Counted from the stretch's first letter, positions 43,775 through 53,753 are shown. The stretch: 64,000 bases of DNA from an uncultured Bacteroides sp. (GCA_949296575.1 CASFPE010000035.1:62001-126000), one strand, 5' to 3'. Notes: generated by a model from the letters alone, not told the origin. Made by a program: numbers and translations.

Positions 43775-45267
43775 ATTTTAAACTTGTTGATGCAATCGAT
43801 GTAGGCTTCGACCGAGGCGGCAATGATGTCCGTGTTCGCCCCGAAGCCGTAATAGATGTGGTTGTCGTACTCCACCTGCATGTGGACTTTGCCCATGTCG
43901 TCGCTGCCCTTGCTGATGGCCTGGATGGTGAACTCCTTGAGGGTCATGTGGCGATTGACAATTTTCTTCAGTGCCTTGATGGCTGCATCCACCGGGCCGT
44001 TGCCTGTGGCGGCCGCTTCAAATTTCTCGCCCGCCACACTCAATCCCAAGCTGGCCACAGAACGTACACCTACTCCGCTCGTCACCTGCAGGTAGTCCAA
44101 GCGGATGCGATGGTTATAGCTGCGGTCGGCTCCAGCAAGGACAAGGATGTCGTCGTCGGTAACTTCTTTCTTCTTGTCCGCCAAACGCAGAAAATCTTCA
44201 TATATCTTGTCTAACTTGGATGGCTGCAACTGAATGCCCAACACCGCAAGACGGTTGCGCAAGGCAGCCCGCCCGCTGCGTGCTGTCAGGATGATTTCAT
44301 TGTCATCGATGCCCACATCGCGCGGGTCAATAATCTCATAGGTCTGCACATTTTTCAACACCCCGTCCTGGTGGATGCCGGAAGAGTGGGCGAATGCGTT
44401 CCGCCCCACCACTGCTTTGTTGGGCTGCACCGGCATGTTCATCAAGTTAGACACTAAACGGCTCGCCGCACAAATCTTGCGGGTATTAATGTTTGTGGAC
44501 ATACCCAAAGCGGGATGGCTCTTGAATATCATCGCCACTTCTTCCAATGCCGTATTGCCTGCCCGTTCGCCAATACCGTTGACCGTCACTTCCACCTGCC
44601 GGGCACCATTCAGCACTCCGGCAACCGTATTAGCAGTAGCCATGCCCAAATCATTATGACAATGAGTGGACAAGACCACTTTGCCTATGCCATCCACATG
44701 CTCCATCAGATAACGTATCTTGGCACCATATTCCGAGGGGAGGCAATAACCGGTCGTGTCCGGGATGTTGACCACCGTGGCCCCGGCCTTTATCACGGCT
44801 TCCACCACGCGGGCAAGGTATTCATTCTCTGTGCGCCCGGCATCCTCTGCATAAAACTCCACGTCCTCCACAAAGCGTTTGGCATACTTCACCGCTGCTA
44901 CTGCCTGTTCAATAATCTCATCGCGATTAGAATTGAACTTATACTTAATATGTATATCCGAAGTGCCGATGCCCGTGTGTATCCGTTTGCGCTTGGCATA
45001 CCTCAACGCTTCTGCCGCTACTTCAATGTCTTTCTCCACTGCCCGCGTCAACGCACAAATCACCGGCCATGTCACTGCTTTCGATATTTCCACCACCGAA
45101 TTAAAGTCTCCGGGGCTGGAGACAGGGAAGCCCGCCTCTATCACATCGACCCCCAACACCTCCAATGCCTTGGCCACTTGAATTTTCTCCACGGTGTTCA
45201 ACTGGCATCCAGGAACTTGCTCGCCATCGCGGAGGGTCGTGTCAAATATAAACAACCGATTCTCCAT
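43771..45267 (-). CDS. leuA: 2-isopropylmalate synthase
   Basis: A 498-residue enzyme that condenses acetyl-CoA and 2-oxoisovalerate, the first committed step of leucine synthesis. [40 protein letters not shown] (metal-binding His residues) and [12 protein letters not shown] are present, and a C-terminal regulatory domain (about 390-498) is full length, so feedback by leucine is expected. The open frame continues upstream to 45549, but that part runs through a terminator hairpin and a separate leader ORF; ATG 45267 gives the natural N-terminus. It is the first structural gene of the operon. Confidence 0.96.
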   Translation of the reverse strand: MENRLFIFDTTLRDGEQVPGCQLNTVEKIQVAKALEVLGVDVIEAGFPVSSPGDFNSVVEISKAVTWPVICALTRAVEKDIEVAAEALRYAKRKRIHTGIGTSDIHIKYKFNSNRDEIIEQAVAAVKYAKRFVEDVEFYAEDAGRTENEYLARVVEAVIKAGATVVNIPDTTGYCLPSEYGAKIRYLMEHVDGIGKVVLSTHCHNDLGMATANTVAGVLNGARQVEVTVNGIGERAGNTALEEVAMIFKSHPALGMSTNINTRKICAASRLVSNLMNMPVQPNKAVVGRNAFAHSSGIHQDGVLKNVQTYEIIDPRDVGIDDNEIILTARSGRAALRNRLAVLGIQLQPSKLDKIYEDFLRLADKKKEVTDDDILVLAGADRSYNHRIRLDYLQVTSGVGVRSVASLGLSVAGEKFEAAATGNGPVDAAIKALKKIVNRHMTLKEFTIQAISKGSDDMGKVHMQVEYDNHIYYGFGANTDIIAASVEAYIDCINKFKI

Positions 45268-45303
45268 CCTGCTGGTACGTTTTTTTATCGTTAAACTATA
45301 AAC

Positions 45304-45338
45304 AAAAACGCCTTTCCCACCCGAAAGTGAGAAAGGCG
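45304..45338 (-). terminator. Attenuator hairpin in the leu leader
   Basis: A 12-bp stem with one G-T pair (45327-45338 with 45309-45320), 6-base loop, followed by five T (45308-45304) and then leuA 37 bases later. A terminator placed between promoter and first structural gene can only serve regulation. AGAAAGG in the leader (codons 21-23) is complementary to CCTTTCT of the 5' arm, giving a candidate alternative pairing. Confidence 0.85.
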
Positions 45339-45371
45339 CTCCTTGCAATTCTTCTCCACAGCCATGCGCCG

Positions 45372-45449
45372 TTACCCACTCCCCTTTCTGCCTCCAAGCA
45401 GGGAAATGCAACGGTTGCACAGCAGAATATCTAAAAACAAATTGTTCAT
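45372..45449 (-). CDS. leu operon leader peptide (25 residues)
   Basis: A short ORF with ATG at 45449 and TAA at 45374-45372. The sequence contains six Leu (codons 4, 6, 9, 10, 17, 18: TTG, TTA, CTG, CTG, CTG, CTT) and two Ile (8, 15). It sits between a consensus promoter and an intrinsic terminator, and is in a different frame from the leuA extension. GAAGGAAA precedes the ATG. Leader peptides of this kind let a stalled ribosome at leucine codons prevent terminator formation. The placement makes a chance ORF unlikely, but translation is not proved. Confidence 0.75.
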   Translation of the reverse strand: MNNLFLDILLCNRCISLLGGRKGSG

Positions 45450-45476
45450 TTTCCTTCGTTTTCCAACAATTCGCAG

Positions 45477-45507
45477 CAAAGGTAAGCAATATATCCTTAT
45501 TTACAAA
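45477..45507 (-). promoter_or_regulatory. Promoter of the leu operon
   Basis: Minus-strand TTTG (45507-45504), 19-base spacer, TACCTTTG (45484-45477): an exact match to TTTG-N19-TAnnTTTG. The start point would be near 45470, about 20 bases before the leader ATG. Confidence 0.82.
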
Positions 45508-45545
45508 TAAAATGGAGTATTTTTGCAAATACAGCTTCCTTTTTA

Positions 45546-47360
45546 TCATTCCGCGCCATCTACCGCTATTCCCATCCGTTCCATCAGGAAACAGGCGTTC
45601 ATGTTTTGCGCAATCCCCTCCTTGAGGCGGTAAGAGAAAGCCAATTCATTCCCCTTGATATCGGCCTCGAAGCGGAAGTTCCTGATATTGTCCGGGTAAT
45701 GCTCCGCCAGCGAACCCAGCATCAGGTCGTGCGTGGCAATGATTCCCGTGGCCTGCAACCCCATGAACTGGCGAATCAATGCCAACGAGCCTTTCTGCTT
45801 GTCCACGGAATTGGTACCTTTCAGTATCTCGTCCAGGATGATGAACAACTGCTCGCCTGCCTTCAGCTTGTCGATGATGAGCTTCAGCCTTTTCAGTTCG
45901 GCAAAGAAGTAAGACTCGTTGTCGGCCAACGAATCTGAGGTGCGCAAGCTGGTGACCAAATGAGCCGGATAAAGCTTCATCTGCTCCGCGCACACCGGTG
46001 CGCCGATGCAGGCCAGCAGGTAATTCACGCCGATGGTGCGGAGATACGTGCTTTTGCCTGCCATGTTCGCCCCCGTGATGATGAGGAAGAAAGGCTTTGA
46101 CGGGACATCCACATCATTGCGCACGCATTTTTCACGGCTCATCAGCGGGTGGCCCATGCAGGAAGCCTCCAGCACGAAAGGACCGAAAGCAATCTCCGGC
46201 CACGCATAATCCGGGTTGTTATAAGCAAACGCGGCCAAGGAACACAGGGCGTCCACCCCGCCCACCGCGTCCAACCAATCCGGCAACAAGGATGCGTAAC
46301 GGCTTCGCCAACGCTCAATCTGCATCACCTTGCGGAGTTCCCAAAACAACAACCCGTTCAACACGGCTGACATGAGCATGTTGTTGCGCTGGTTCAAGCT
46401 GTCAAGCAAGGCCGCCAACCGGCGGACAGCCTCCGGCGCAGCCTTCAAACGCCGCGCTGCATCCTGCATCAAGGCCGATTGCCACTGTTCCGCCTCCACC
46501 AACTTCATCAACCGCACGTAAACGGAAAGCACGGCCAACTTCTTGTCATACGAAGACTGGAAGGCCGTGACCTTTTTCTGCAACAGCAAGCTGGCAAATA
46601 GAAAAAGCACGAACGAAAAGCCCAGCCAGTTGAACGACAGCACTCCTGCCGCGCCAAGCCCCAAGAAAAGGAGGTTCACCACAGGGACAAGCACCACCAA
46701 CAGACGGAAGAACAGCTTGCTGCTGAAGTAGTTCGCGCCTTCCAACCACGCCATCACCTCCTTGCCATCCGACGGGTCGCCCTTGTAGAGCAGGCCGTTG
46801 ACCCGGAACAAGCGGCGGAACGGCCAACGCCCCGCCAACTCGCGCACGGCTTCCTGCCGTTCTTCAATCTCCTTTTTGCCGTCCAAATGCTGCATCATCC
46901 AAGCGGCCAAGCGTTCACGCCCGAAGAACGTGCAAGTGCGGTTCACGCACTGGAACAGCGAACGCCGCCCGAACACGTCCAAGTCGAACGTATAAAGATG
47001 CGCCGGGTCCGCGTATTCCTCCCCGCCGTCAAAGCAGGAGCAGTCGCCCTCCAAGGCAGAAAGTTCCTGGCGGTCCACTTCCTGCGCCATTTCCAAAAAG
47101 TCCCTCCGGCGGAACAGACGGTCGTGCCATACCACCAATGCCAAGAAAGGCGCCAGCACAGCCGCCGCCACACAGGCCACCGCCTGCATGCCGTCGCCCG
47201 CAAAATGCCATACGCCGGCCACGCCCGCCACAAACAACAGCAGTTTCAACGTGCCGACGCGGTAAATCCGCCCCCGCACCTTCTGCAACTCCTTCCCTCC
47301 GGCGGCAAGGGACTCCTCATACATCCGGCCCACCGCCTGCAAACGTTCGTCCATACTCAC
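45546..47360 (-). CDS. MutS-family ATPase with membrane helices (MutS domain V only)
   Basis: A 604-residue protein. The C-terminal ~200 residues are a MutS ATPase: [15 protein letters not shown] as Walker [17 protein letters not shown] as Walker B, and [16 protein letters not shown]. The N-terminal part lacks mismatch-recognition domains I and IV; instead it has two or three pairs of hydrophobic segments (about 30-70 and 215-260), which suggest membrane association. Proteins like this are annotated as MutS-related but a repair function is doubtful. It follows metY by 24 bases, so it is probably co-transcribed, and its stop is 38 bases before the leu promoter. Confidence 0.8.
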   Translation of the reverse strand: MSMDERLQAVGRMYEESLAAGGKELQKVRGRIYRVGTLKLLLFVAGVAGVWHFAGDGMQAVACVAAAVLAPFLALVVWHDRLFRRRDFLEMAQEVDRQELSALEGDCSCFDGGEEYADPAHLYTFDLDVFGRRSLFQCVNRTCTFFGRERLAAWMMQHLDGKKEIEERQEAVRELAGRWPFRRLFRVNGLLYKGDPSDGKEVMAWLEGANYFSSKLFFRLLVVLVPVVNLLFLGLGAAGVLSFNWLGFSFVLFLFASLLLQKKVTAFQSSYDKKLAVLSVYVRLMKLVEAEQWQSALMQDAARRLKAAPEAVRRLAALLDSLNQRNNMLMSAVLNGLLFWELRKVMQIERWRSRYASLLPDWLDAVGGVDALCSLAAFAYNNPDYAWPEIAFGPFVLEASCMGHPLMSREKCVRNDVDVPSKPFFLIITGANMAGKSTYLRTIGVNYLLACIGAPVCAEQMKLYPAHLVTSLRTSDSLADNESYFFAELKRLKLIIDKLKAGEQLFIILDEILKGTNSVDKQKGSLALIRQFMGLQATGIIATHDLMLGSLAEHYPDNIRNFRFEADIKGNELAFSYRLKEGIAQNMNACFLMERMGIAVDGAE

Positions 47361-47384
47361 AGCAATATTTTAGCCATTCTCCGG

Positions 47385-48668
47385 TTATTCGCCCAATGCC
47401 TGCCGGATGTCCGCAATGATGTCGTCCACGTCCTCGATGCCCACCGACAGGCGAATCAGGTCGGGCGCCACGCCTGCCTCGCGCAACTGTTCGTCAGAAA
47501 GCTGGCGGTGCGTGTGGCTCGCCGGGTGCAACACACAGGTGCGCGCGTCGGCCACATGGGTCACGATGCAAATCATCTTCAGGCTGTCCATGAAACGGAT
47601 GGCATCTTCCCGGCTCCCTTTCAGGCCGAAAGCGATGACACCGCACGTGCCGCCCGGCATGTATTTCTGTGCCAGCGCGTGGTACTTGTTGCCCGGCAGG
47701 CCCGGATAATTGACCCAAGCCACCTTGCCGTTCGCGTCGAGCCACTCCGCCACTGCCTGCGCGTTGCGGCAATGTTGCGGCATGCGCAAGTGGAGCGTCT
47801 CCAATCCCAAGTTCAGCAGAAAGGCATTCTGCGGCGACTGCACCGCGCCCAAGTCGCGCATCAACTGCGCCGTGATTTTCTCGATATAAGCCATCTTGCC
47901 GAACTTCTCCGCGTAGGTCAACCCATGGTAAGACGCATCCGGGCGGGTCAAGCCGGGAAACTTATCGGCATGCGCCATCCAGTCGAAGCGGCCGCTGTCA
48001 ACCACCGCGCCGCCCAAGCAGACGGCATGGCCGTCCATGTACTTCGTGGTGGAATGCGTCACGATGTCCGCGCCCCATTCAAAGGGGCGGCAGTTGACGG
48101 GCGTTGCAAACGTGTTGTCCACCACCAAGGGAACACCGTGGCGGTGCGCCACACGCGCAAACTTCTCGACATCCAGCACGCACATCCCCGGATTGGAAAG
48201 CATCTCGCCGAACAACGCTTTCGTCTCCGGGCGGAAAGCCTTGTCTAATTCCTCCTCCGTGGCATCCACGTCCACAAAGGTCACGTCGATGCCAAACTTT
48301 TTAAAGGTGACGCCGAACAGGTTAAACGTGCCTCCATAGATAGTGGACGAGCAAACGATGTGGCCGCCCGCCTCGCAAATGTTGAACAATGCGTAGAAGT
48401 TGGCCGCCTGCCCCGAAGAAGTCAGCACGGCAGCCACGCCGCCTTCCAGTGCCGCAATCTTTGCCGCCACGGCTTCGTTCGTGGGATTCTGGAGGCGGGT
48501 ATAGAAATATCCCGTTTCTTCCAAGTCAAACAAGCGGGCCATCTGCTCGCTGCTGTCGTATTTGAACGTGGTGCTTTGGCAAATCGGCAGCACTCTCGGC
48601 TCGCCGTTCTTCGGCTGCCAGCCGCCCTGCACGCAGATGGTGCCTTTCTTCATCTCCTTTTTCTCCAT
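47385..48668 (-). CDS. metY: O-acetylhomoserine sulfhydrylase (aminocarboxypropyltransferase)
   Basis: A 427-residue PLP enzyme of the Cys/Met metabolism family that makes homocysteine from O-acetylhomoserine and sulfide. Family segments are YTRLQNPTNEAVAAKIAALE, TSSGQAAN, VDNTFATPV, and the PLP Lys in HSTTKYMDGH. The length is close to MetY rather than the shorter MetB/MetC. SAM riboswitches often regulate such genes, but the short leader shows no such structure. A minus-strand TAACTTTG (48710-48703) is a candidate -7 element. MEKKEM or the internal Met is the start. Confidence 0.92.
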   Translation of the reverse strand: MEKKEMKKGTICVQGGWQPKNGEPRVLPICQSTTFKYDSSEQMARLFDLEETGYFYTRLQNPTNEAVAAKIAALEGGVAAVLTSSGQAANFYALFNICEAGGHIVCSSTIYGGTFNLFGVTFKKFGIDVTFVDVDATEEELDKAFRPETKALFGEMLSNPGMCVLDVEKFARVAHRHGVPLVVDNTFATPVNCRPFEWGADIVTHSTTKYMDGHAVCLGGAVVDSGRFDWMAHADKFPGLTRPDASYHGLTYAEKFGKMAYIEKITAQLMRDLGAVQSPQNAFLLNLGLETLHLRMPQHCRNAQAVAEWLDANGKVAWVNYPGLPGNKYHALAQKYMPGGTCGVIAFGLKGSREDAIRFMDSLKMICIVTHVADARTCVLHPASHTHRQLSDEQLREAGVAPDLIRLSVGIEDVDDIIADIRQALGE

Positions 48669-48777
48669 AAAACTACAAGCTTCATTATTGTGATTTGGTG
48701 CGCAAAGTTAAAGAAATATCGCCCAAGAATGCAGCAAATCGGATATAAAAGCATACATTTGCCAAAAATTATAAAAA
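48669..48777. promoter_or_regulatory. Divergent promoter region between metY and the thioesterase gene
   Basis: TAnnTTTG-type -7 elements occur for both directions: TAACTTTG on the minus strand (48710-48703) and TACATTTG on the plus strand (48754-48761). Neither has a TTTG at 19-base spacing. Confidence 0.45.
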
Positions 48778-49218
48778 ATGGAAGACAATATCGCATTCAA
48801 GCACACGATGCCTGCCCAACTGCGTTTCAGCGACGTGGACCGGCTGGGGCATGTCAACAATTCCGTCTACTTCTCCCTGTATGACCTGGCCAAGACCACA
48901 TACCTGCACGACGTGATGGCGGGAAACATCGACTGGGACAACGAAAGTGTCGTCATCGCCAACATACAGGCCAACTTCTTCGCTCCCGTGTTTTTCGGGG
49001 AACCTATTGCCATCCAGACGGCCACCACGCGGATTGGCCACAAAAGCTTCACCTTGATGCAGCGCGCCGTCAACACGGATACCGGCGAAGTGAAATGCAC
49101 TTGCCAGACGGTCATGGTGGGCTACGACGTGAAAGCCAAGCAATCGCAACTGATTTCGGAGGAATACAAACGCGCCATCTGCGCTTTCGAAGGCCGCGAC
49201 GACTTGATGAAAGAATGA
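48778..49218 (+). CDS. Acyl-CoA thioesterase, hotdog fold (4-hydroxybenzoyl-CoA thioesterase-like)
   Basis: A 146-residue hotdog protein. The active-site region RFSDVDRLGHVNNSVYFS has the family Asp (D in FSDVDRLGHVNN), and the core strands IGHKSFTLMQRAV and VKCTCQTVMVGYD complete the fold. It should hydrolyse a short or medium acyl-CoA thioester; the substrate cannot be inferred. The start codon lies in an A-rich stretch, as is common in this phylum. It stands alone, divergent from metY and convergent with pdxT. Confidence 0.85.
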   Translation: MEDNIAFKHTMPAQLRFSDVDRLGHVNNSVYFSLYDLAKTTYLHDVMAGNIDWDNESVVIANIQANFFAPVFFGEPIAIQTATTRIGHKSFTLMQRAVNTDTGEVKCTCQTVMVGYDVKAKQSQLISEEYKRAICAFEGRDDLMKE

Positions 49219-49240
49219 ACCTTTCCCCATAAAATCGTGA

Positions 49241-49289
49241 ATTTTACCCGTAAAATGCGCACACTTTTCAGGTAAAATCCATAATTTTT
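49241..49289 (+). terminator. Possible terminator of the thioesterase gene
   Basis: Arms ATTTTACC (49241-49248) and GGTAAAAT (49271-49278) with a long loop, then ATAATTTTTCC. The loop is too long for a strong terminator. Confidence 0.35.
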
Positions 49290-49373
49290 CCATATAAAGT
49301 TTCCGTTACAAAACGAACCGTGCGGGAAGCTTATTGGGATGAGCTTGCCGACCCTCCCAAAGGATGCAAAAAA

Positions 49374-49450
49374 CCTTGGAAGGTTTTGGTTCAAACGTTC
49401 CAAGGTTTTGTCCCATTCGTCAGCAGGATTTTCCAAAAGCTTTGGGGAAG
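49374..49450 (+). repeat. Dispersed intergenic hairpin element, copy C
   Basis: Hairpin arms CCTTGGAA (49374-49381) and TTCCAAGG (49398-49405) with inner GTTT/AAAC, then CAGCAGGATTTTCCAAAAGC and TTTGGGGAAG. Outer arms and spacing are identical to copy A; the tail is nearly so. Confidence 0.7.
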
Positions 49451-49498
49451 CATGGACAGCGGTTCCGTTGCAACGGTGCGGCACGCCCTGCGATGCCG

Positions 49499-50074
49499 TC
49501 ACTTTCCGCCTTTCACCATCGCCTCCACAAAATAAGAATGCACCGTCAGGTCGCCCGACAGTTCGGGATGGAACGAGCAGGCCAGCATGTTCCTTTCGCG
49601 GGCTGCCACGACATGGCCTTCCACGACCGACAGCACTTCCACGTTCCGCCCCGCCTCCACAATGTAAGGAGCGCGTATGAAAACCATGGGAACGGGCTTC
49701 CCGGCAAACGTGCCTTGCGTGAAGAAGCTCCCCAACTGCCGCCCGTATGCATTGCGCCGCACGGTGATGTCCATCACTTGCAAATGCCGCTTCTCGTCGT
49801 TTTCTATCTCATCGGCCAGCAAAATCATACCGGCGCACGTGCCGAACACGGGCAAACCCTCCATGATTCTCTCCCGCAGGAGGGCGGCCATGCCCAAGCT
49901 GTCCATCAACTTCCCGATGGCAGTGCTTTCGCCTCCCGGAAGAATCAACCCGTCCATCGGGAGGGAAAGCTCCTTTCGGTTGCGGATCTGGAAATGGCCG
50001 ATGCCCAAACGGTCCAGCATCCTTTCATGTTCCACAAAAGCGCCTTGAAGCGCCAAAACGCCAATCTGCAACAT
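49499..50074 (-). CDS. pdxT: Pyridoxal 5'-phosphate synthase glutaminase subunit
   Basis: A 191-residue class I glutamine amidotransferase. Cys nucleophile in FGTCAGMILLA, His and Glu of the triad in CSFHPELSGD, and the oxyanion strand LPGGESTAIG. It makes ammonia for PdxS in PLP synthesis. Its start follows the pdxS stop by only 1 base, so the two are coupled. It is last in its transcript. Confidence 0.95.
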   Translation of the reverse strand: MLQIGVLALQGAFVEHERMLDRLGIGHFQIRNRKELSLPMDGLILPGGESTAIGKLMDSLGMAALLRERIMEGLPVFGTCAGMILLADEIENDEKRHLQVMDITVRRNAYGRQLGSFFTQGTFAGKPVPMVFIRAPYIVEAGRNVEVLSVVEGHVVAARERNMLACSFHPELSGDLTVHSYFVEAMVKGGK

Positions 50075-50075
50075 G

Positions 50076-50951
50076 TCACTTCCCTCTTTCGGCCATCAAC
50101 AACGTGATTTCATCCTCGTTGATGCCCACCATGGCCTCGCCCAAGTCCGTGGAGACTTCCGCCAGCAAAGCGGCATCGTTGAAGTTCGTCACCGCATTGA
50201 CAATGGCGCGCGCCCGCTTCTCCGGGTTGCCGGACTTGAAGATGCCGGACCCCACAAACACGCCTTCCGCTCCCAACTGCATCATCAATGCCGCATCGGC
50301 AGGGGTGGCCACGCCGCCCGCCGCAAAGTTCACGACCGGCAGCTTGCCGTTGGCATGCACGTATTGCAGCAAGTCCAAAGGCACTTCCAACTCTTTGGCT
50401 TCGTTGTACAATTCATCCTCCGCAAGCGCTTGCACGCGGCGGATGTCGCGCATCATGCTCCGCATGTGCGTCACAGCCTGAATCACGTCGCCCGTTCCCG
50501 GCTCGCCCTTCGTGCGGATCATGGAAGCGCCTTCCGCAATGCGCCGGAGCGCCTCGCCCAAGTTCTTCGCGCCGCACACGAAAGGCACCTTGAATTTCGT
50601 CTTGTCAATATGGTAAACGCCATCGGCCGGCGACAGCACTTCGCTCTCGTCTATGTAGTCAATCTCCAAAGCCTCCAATATCTGGGCCTCCACAAAATGG
50701 CCGATGCGCACCTTTGCCATCACGGGGATGCTCACTGCTTCCTGTATGCCCCGTATCATCTTGGGATCGCTCATCCGCGCCACCCCTCCTGCAGCACGGA
50801 TGTCCGCAGGGATGCGTTCCAAAGCCATGACAGCCGCCGCCCCCGCCTGCTCTGCAATCCGCGCCTGTTCGGGAGTCGTCACGTCCATAATCACGCCGCC
50901 TTTCAGCATTTGAGCCAGATTCTTGTTCAGCTCATACCTTTCATTCTTCAT
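50076..50951 (-). CDS. pdxS: Pyridoxal 5'-phosphate synthase lyase subunit
   Basis: A 291-residue TIM-barrel enzyme that builds PLP from ribose 5-phosphate, glyceraldehyde 3-phosphate and ammonia. [20 protein letters not shown] at the start, SDPKMI with the Lys that binds ribose 5-phosphate, [27 protein letters not shown] and the [20 protein letters not shown] phosphate loop with [10 protein letters not shown] are all clear. The PdxST pathway is deoxyxylulose-5-phosphate-independent. It is the first gene of the pdxS-pdxT pair. The TAACTTTG close to the ATG is too near to act as its promoter. Confidence 0.96.
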   Translation of the reverse strand: MKNERYELNKNLAQMLKGGVIMDVTTPEQARIAEQAGAAAVMALERIPADIRAAGGVARMSDPKMIRGIQEAVSIPVMAKVRIGHFVEAQILEALEIDYIDESEVLSPADGVYHIDKTKFKVPFVCGAKNLGEALRRIAEGASMIRTKGEPGTGDVIQAVTHMRSMMRDIRRVQALAEDELYNEAKELEVPLDLLQYVHANGKLPVVNFAAGGVATPADAALMMQLGAEGVFVGSGIFKSGNPEKRARAIVNAVTNFNDAALLAEVSTDLGEAMVGINEDEITLLMAERGK

Positions 50952-51045
50952 CTCAAAGTTATTTTTAGGTTAAACAAAAACAGCGCGAATATAGGCAAAC
51001 CCTCGCAAAGCCCAATCATTTCCCAGGCTTTCTTTTCGCCGGAAA

Positions 51046-51080
51046 CAAAAAAGGTTGCCTGGGGAAAGCCCAGGCAACCT
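51046..51080 (-). terminator. Terminator of the S10/spc/alpha ribosomal operon
   Basis: A perfect 12-bp stem (51052-51063 with 51069-51080, loop GAAAG) is followed on the minus strand by a T-run (51052-51047, overlapping the stem base). It lies 28 bases after rplQ. Confidence 0.93.
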
Positions 51081-51107
51081 GAAACATTATGGATAACAAA
51101 ACTAAAA

Positions 51108-51623
51108 TTATTCAGCTTTCTTTTCTTCAGCCGGCACTTCTGCCACAGCTTCTTCTGCTGCGGGAGCAGCCGTTTCCTCCACTTGAGCGGCAGCAGCCGA
51201 AGAAGTCTTCTTGGAACGGCGGGTGCGGGTTGTCTTCTTCGCAGCCTTGTCCTTGGCCATGTTCTCATCATAGTCAACCAACTCGATGAAACACATTTCG
51301 GCATTGTCGCCCAAACGGTGGCCGGTCTTGATGATGCGGGTATATCCTCCCGGGCGGTCGGCAACCTTCACGGAAATTTCCTTGAACAGTTCCGTCACGG
51401 CATACTTGTCTTGCAAATAACTAAATACAACACGGCGTGAATTGGTTGTATCATTCTTTGATTTCGTAATCAGCGGCTCCACGTATTTCTTCAACGCTTT
51501 GGCCTTTGCAACGGTCGTAGTGATTCTTTTGTGCTTGATCAAAGAGATAGCCATATTCGACAACATAGCGGCTCTGTGAGAAGCAGTACGACCCAAATGA
51601 TTGAATTTCTTATTATGTCTCAT
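51108..51623 (-). CDS. rplQ: 50S ribosomal protein L17 with extended C-terminus
   Basis: A 171-residue protein. Residues 1-125 are L17 ([20 protein letters not shown], then [20 protein letters not shown]). The last ~45 residues form a Lys/Ala/Glu-rich tail ([12 protein letters not shown], then [20 protein letters not shown]) that the E. coli protein lacks; it is common in Bacteroidota L17. It is the last gene of the operon and lies two bases after rpoA. Confidence 0.97.
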   Translation of the reverse strand: MRHNKKFNHLGRTASHRAAMLSNMAISLIKHKRITTTVAKAKALKKYVEPLITKSKNDTTNSRRVVFSYLQDKYAVTELFKEISVKVADRPGGYTRIIKTGHRLGDNAEMCFIELVDYDENMAKDKAAKKTTRTRRSKKTSSAAAAQVEETAAPAAEEAVAEVPAEEKKAE

Positions 51624-51625
51624 TT

Positions 51626-52618
51626 TTATTCTTTGTCTAATTTATATTTAGAAATATCCGTTCCAAACGACAGATTCAGACTCGCGAGCAAATCATCAAG
51701 CTCGGTGAGCGATTTCTTGCCGAAATTCCTGAACTTGAGCAAGTCCGTCTTGTTGAACTGCACCAAGTCGCCCAGTGTCTCCACATCTGCGGCTTTCAAA
51801 CAATTCAAGGCACGAACCGACAAGTCCATGTCCACCAACTTCGTCTTCAAAAGCTGGCGCATGTGAAGCACCTCCTCATCAAACTCCTCATTGCCATCCG
51901 CGTCGCTCGCCTCAAGAGTGATTTTCTCATCAGAGAACAACATGAAATGGTATATCAGAATCTTGGCGGCTTCCTTCAAAGCATCTTTCGGGTGAATGGA
52001 ACCATCCGTTGTAATCTCAAGAATCAGTTTCTCATAATCGGTCTTCTGCTCCACACGATAATTTTCCACTTGGTACTTGACATTACGAATCGGCGTATAA
52101 ATAGAATCGATAGGTATCACGTTCACATCAGTGCATAGCTCCTGGTTCTCAGTGTAAGGAACATAGCCACGGCCTTTGTTGATCGTGATGTCTATCTGCA
52201 TGGTTGCTTTTGAATCCAAATGGCAAATAACTAATTCAGGATTTAACACTTCAAATCCAGTCAAATACTTACCTATATCACCTGCCTTAAATTCAGTCGA
52301 ATTCTCAATCGTTATGCTAACCTTCTCGCTTTCGAATTCTTCAACAACTTGCTTGAATCTCACCTGTTTCAGATTCAAGATAATGTTGGTCACATCTTCT
52401 TTCACGCCCGGAACGGAAGAAAACTCATGCTCCACCCCATCAATCCGGATGGTCGTGATGGCAAACCCCTCCAAGGAAGAAAGAAGAATACGGCGCAAAG
52501 CATTACCCACGGTAATACCAAAACCCGGTTCCAACGGACGAAACTCGAACTTCCCGAACTTCGAATCCGCTTCCAACATTAATACTTTATCAGGTTTTTG
52601 AAATGCTAATATCGCCAT
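51626..52618 (-). CDS. rpoA: DNA-directed RNA polymerase subunit alpha
   Basis: A 330-residue subunit. The N-terminal domain (1-~230) dimerises and binds beta and beta-prime: [20 protein letters not shown] (here [19 protein letters not shown]). The C-terminal domain (about 255-325: [20 protein letters not shown], then [19 protein letters not shown]) has the helix-hairpin-helix that contacts activators and DNA. It lies between rpsD and rplQ as is usual for the alpha operon. Confidence 0.98.
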   Translation of the reverse strand: MAILAFQKPDKVLMLEADSKFGKFEFRPLEPGFGITVGNALRRILLSSLEGFAITTIRIDGVEHEFSSVPGVKEDVTNIILNLKQVRFKQVVEEFESEKVSITIENSTEFKAGDIGKYLTGFEVLNPELVICHLDSKATMQIDITINKGRGYVPYTENQELCTDVNVIPIDSIYTPIRNVKYQVENYRVEQKTDYEKLILEITTDGSIHPKDALKEAAKILIYHFMLFSDEKITLEASDADGNEEFDEEVLHMRQLLKTKLVDMDLSVRALNCLKAADVETLGDLVQFNKTDLLKFRNFGKKSLTELDDLLASLNLSFGTDISKYKLDKE

Positions 52619-52633
52619 GAAATTAATTATTAA

Positions 52634-53239
52634 TTATTTAGAATACAACTCAACGATCAAATGTTCCTTTATGTTTTCAGGGATATCCGCACGTTCAGGC
52701 ACATGCAGCAATTTGCCCGCCTTCACAGTCTCGTCCCACTCCAACCAAGGATATTTGCTATGGTTAAAGCCTGCCAAAGCATTTGCAATAACCTCCAAGG
52801 ATTTGGAACGTTCACGCACGCCGACAATCTGACCCGGTTTCACAGAATAAGAAGGCACATGCACCACATTGCCATCGACCACGATGTGCCTGTGGCTCAC
52901 CAACTGCCTTGCAGCAGCACGTGTAGGCGCGATTCCCAATCTGAAAACAACATTGTCCAAACGAGACTCCAATGCTTGCAGCAACACCTCACCGGTAATG
53001 CCGTTGGCCCTTGCGGCTTTATCGAACATATTGCGGAATTGTTTCTCCAACACGCCATATGTGTATTTCGCCTTTTGCTTCTCGGCCAACATGACGCCAT
53101 ACTCTGAAGTTTTTCTACGGCGCGAATTTCCATGTTGTCCAGGAGGGTAATTCTTTTTTGAAAGAACTTTGTCCGCTCCAAAAATAGCTTCACCGAATTT
53201 ACGCGCAATTCTTGTTTTTGGTCCAGTATATCTAGCCAT
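52634..53239 (-). CDS. rpsD: 30S ribosomal protein S4
   Basis: A 201-residue primary 16S rRNA-binding protein. [18 protein letters not shown] at the N-terminus and an S4 domain ([20 protein letters not shown], then [10 protein letters not shown]) are clear. The zinc-binding Cys cluster seen in some S4 proteins is absent. A 113-bp gap separates it from rpsK, longer than the other spacings in the operon. Confidence 0.98.
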   Translation of the reverse strand: MARYTGPKTRIARKFGEAIFGADKVLSKKNYPPGQHGNSRRRKTSEYGVMLAEKQKAKYTYGVLEKQFRNMFDKAARANGITGEVLLQALESRLDNVVFRLGIAPTRAAARQLVSHRHIVVDGNVVHVPSYSVKPGQIVGVRERSKSLEVIANALAGFNHSKYPWLEWDETVKAGKLLHVPERADIPENIKEHLIVELYSK

Positions 53240-53352
53240 TTCTTCTTCTAATTAAAATTGTTATTAATGAACTTAATCTGTTGCAGCCGCGATTGCAGAA
53301 AGGAAGATGCAATCCATTAAAACAAAATCAAGGCCATTCTTAATAAATAAAA

Positions 53353-53742
53353 TTACACTCTCCTTCTTTTAGGAGGACGGCATCCGTTATGGGGAAGCGG
53401 AGTCACATCGACAATCTCCGTCACCTCAATGCCTGCCCCATGCACTGTCCGGATGGCAGACTCACGTCCATTGCCCGGACCTTTCACATAAGCCTTCACT
53501 TTCCTTAATCCAAGATCAAACGCCACTTTCGCGCAATCTTGGGCAGCCATCTGCGCTGCATAAGGAGTGTTCTTCTTAGAACCTCTGAAACCCATCTTCC
53601 CTGCAGAAGACCATGAAATAATTTGCCCTTCACTGTTTGCAAGAGAAATAATGATGTTGTTGAAAGAAGAATGCACATGCAACTGGCCAACGGCATCCAC
53701 TTTCACATTTCTCTTCTTAGCTGCGACTGTTTTCTTTGCCAT
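53353..53742 (-). CDS. rpsK: 30S ribosomal protein S11
   Basis: A 129-residue platform protein. [60 protein letters not shown] and the C-terminal [17 protein letters not shown] end ([13 protein letters not shown]) are typical. The start follows the rpsM stop by 11 bases. Confidence 0.98.
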   Translation of the reverse strand: MAKKTVAAKKRNVKVDAVGQLHVHSSFNNIIISLANSEGQIISWSSAGKMGFRGSKKNTPYAAQMAAQDCAKVAFDLGLRKVKAYVKGPGNGRESAIRTVHGAGIEVTEIVDVTPLPHNGCRPPKRRRV

Positions 53743-53753
53743 ATCAACAATTA

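Larger units (their letters stand above)
49219..49498. other. 280-bp convergent intergenic region
   Basis: Contains a weak terminator-like hairpin (49241-49289) after the thioesterase gene and copy C of the dispersed hairpin element (49374-49450). No gene is evident. Confidence 0.55.

Noticed and set aside
45268..45549. N-terminal extension of leuA by 94 residues
   Set aside because: It would run through a terminator hairpin and the leader ORF in another frame; the family N-terminus starts at 45267.
48669..48702. SAM riboswitch in front of metY
   Set aside because: The leader is too short and no conserved riboswitch core or pseudoknot was recognised.
50942..50960. TAACTTTG as promoter of pdxS
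   Set aside because: It lies two bases before the ATG, so transcription would start inside the coding region.
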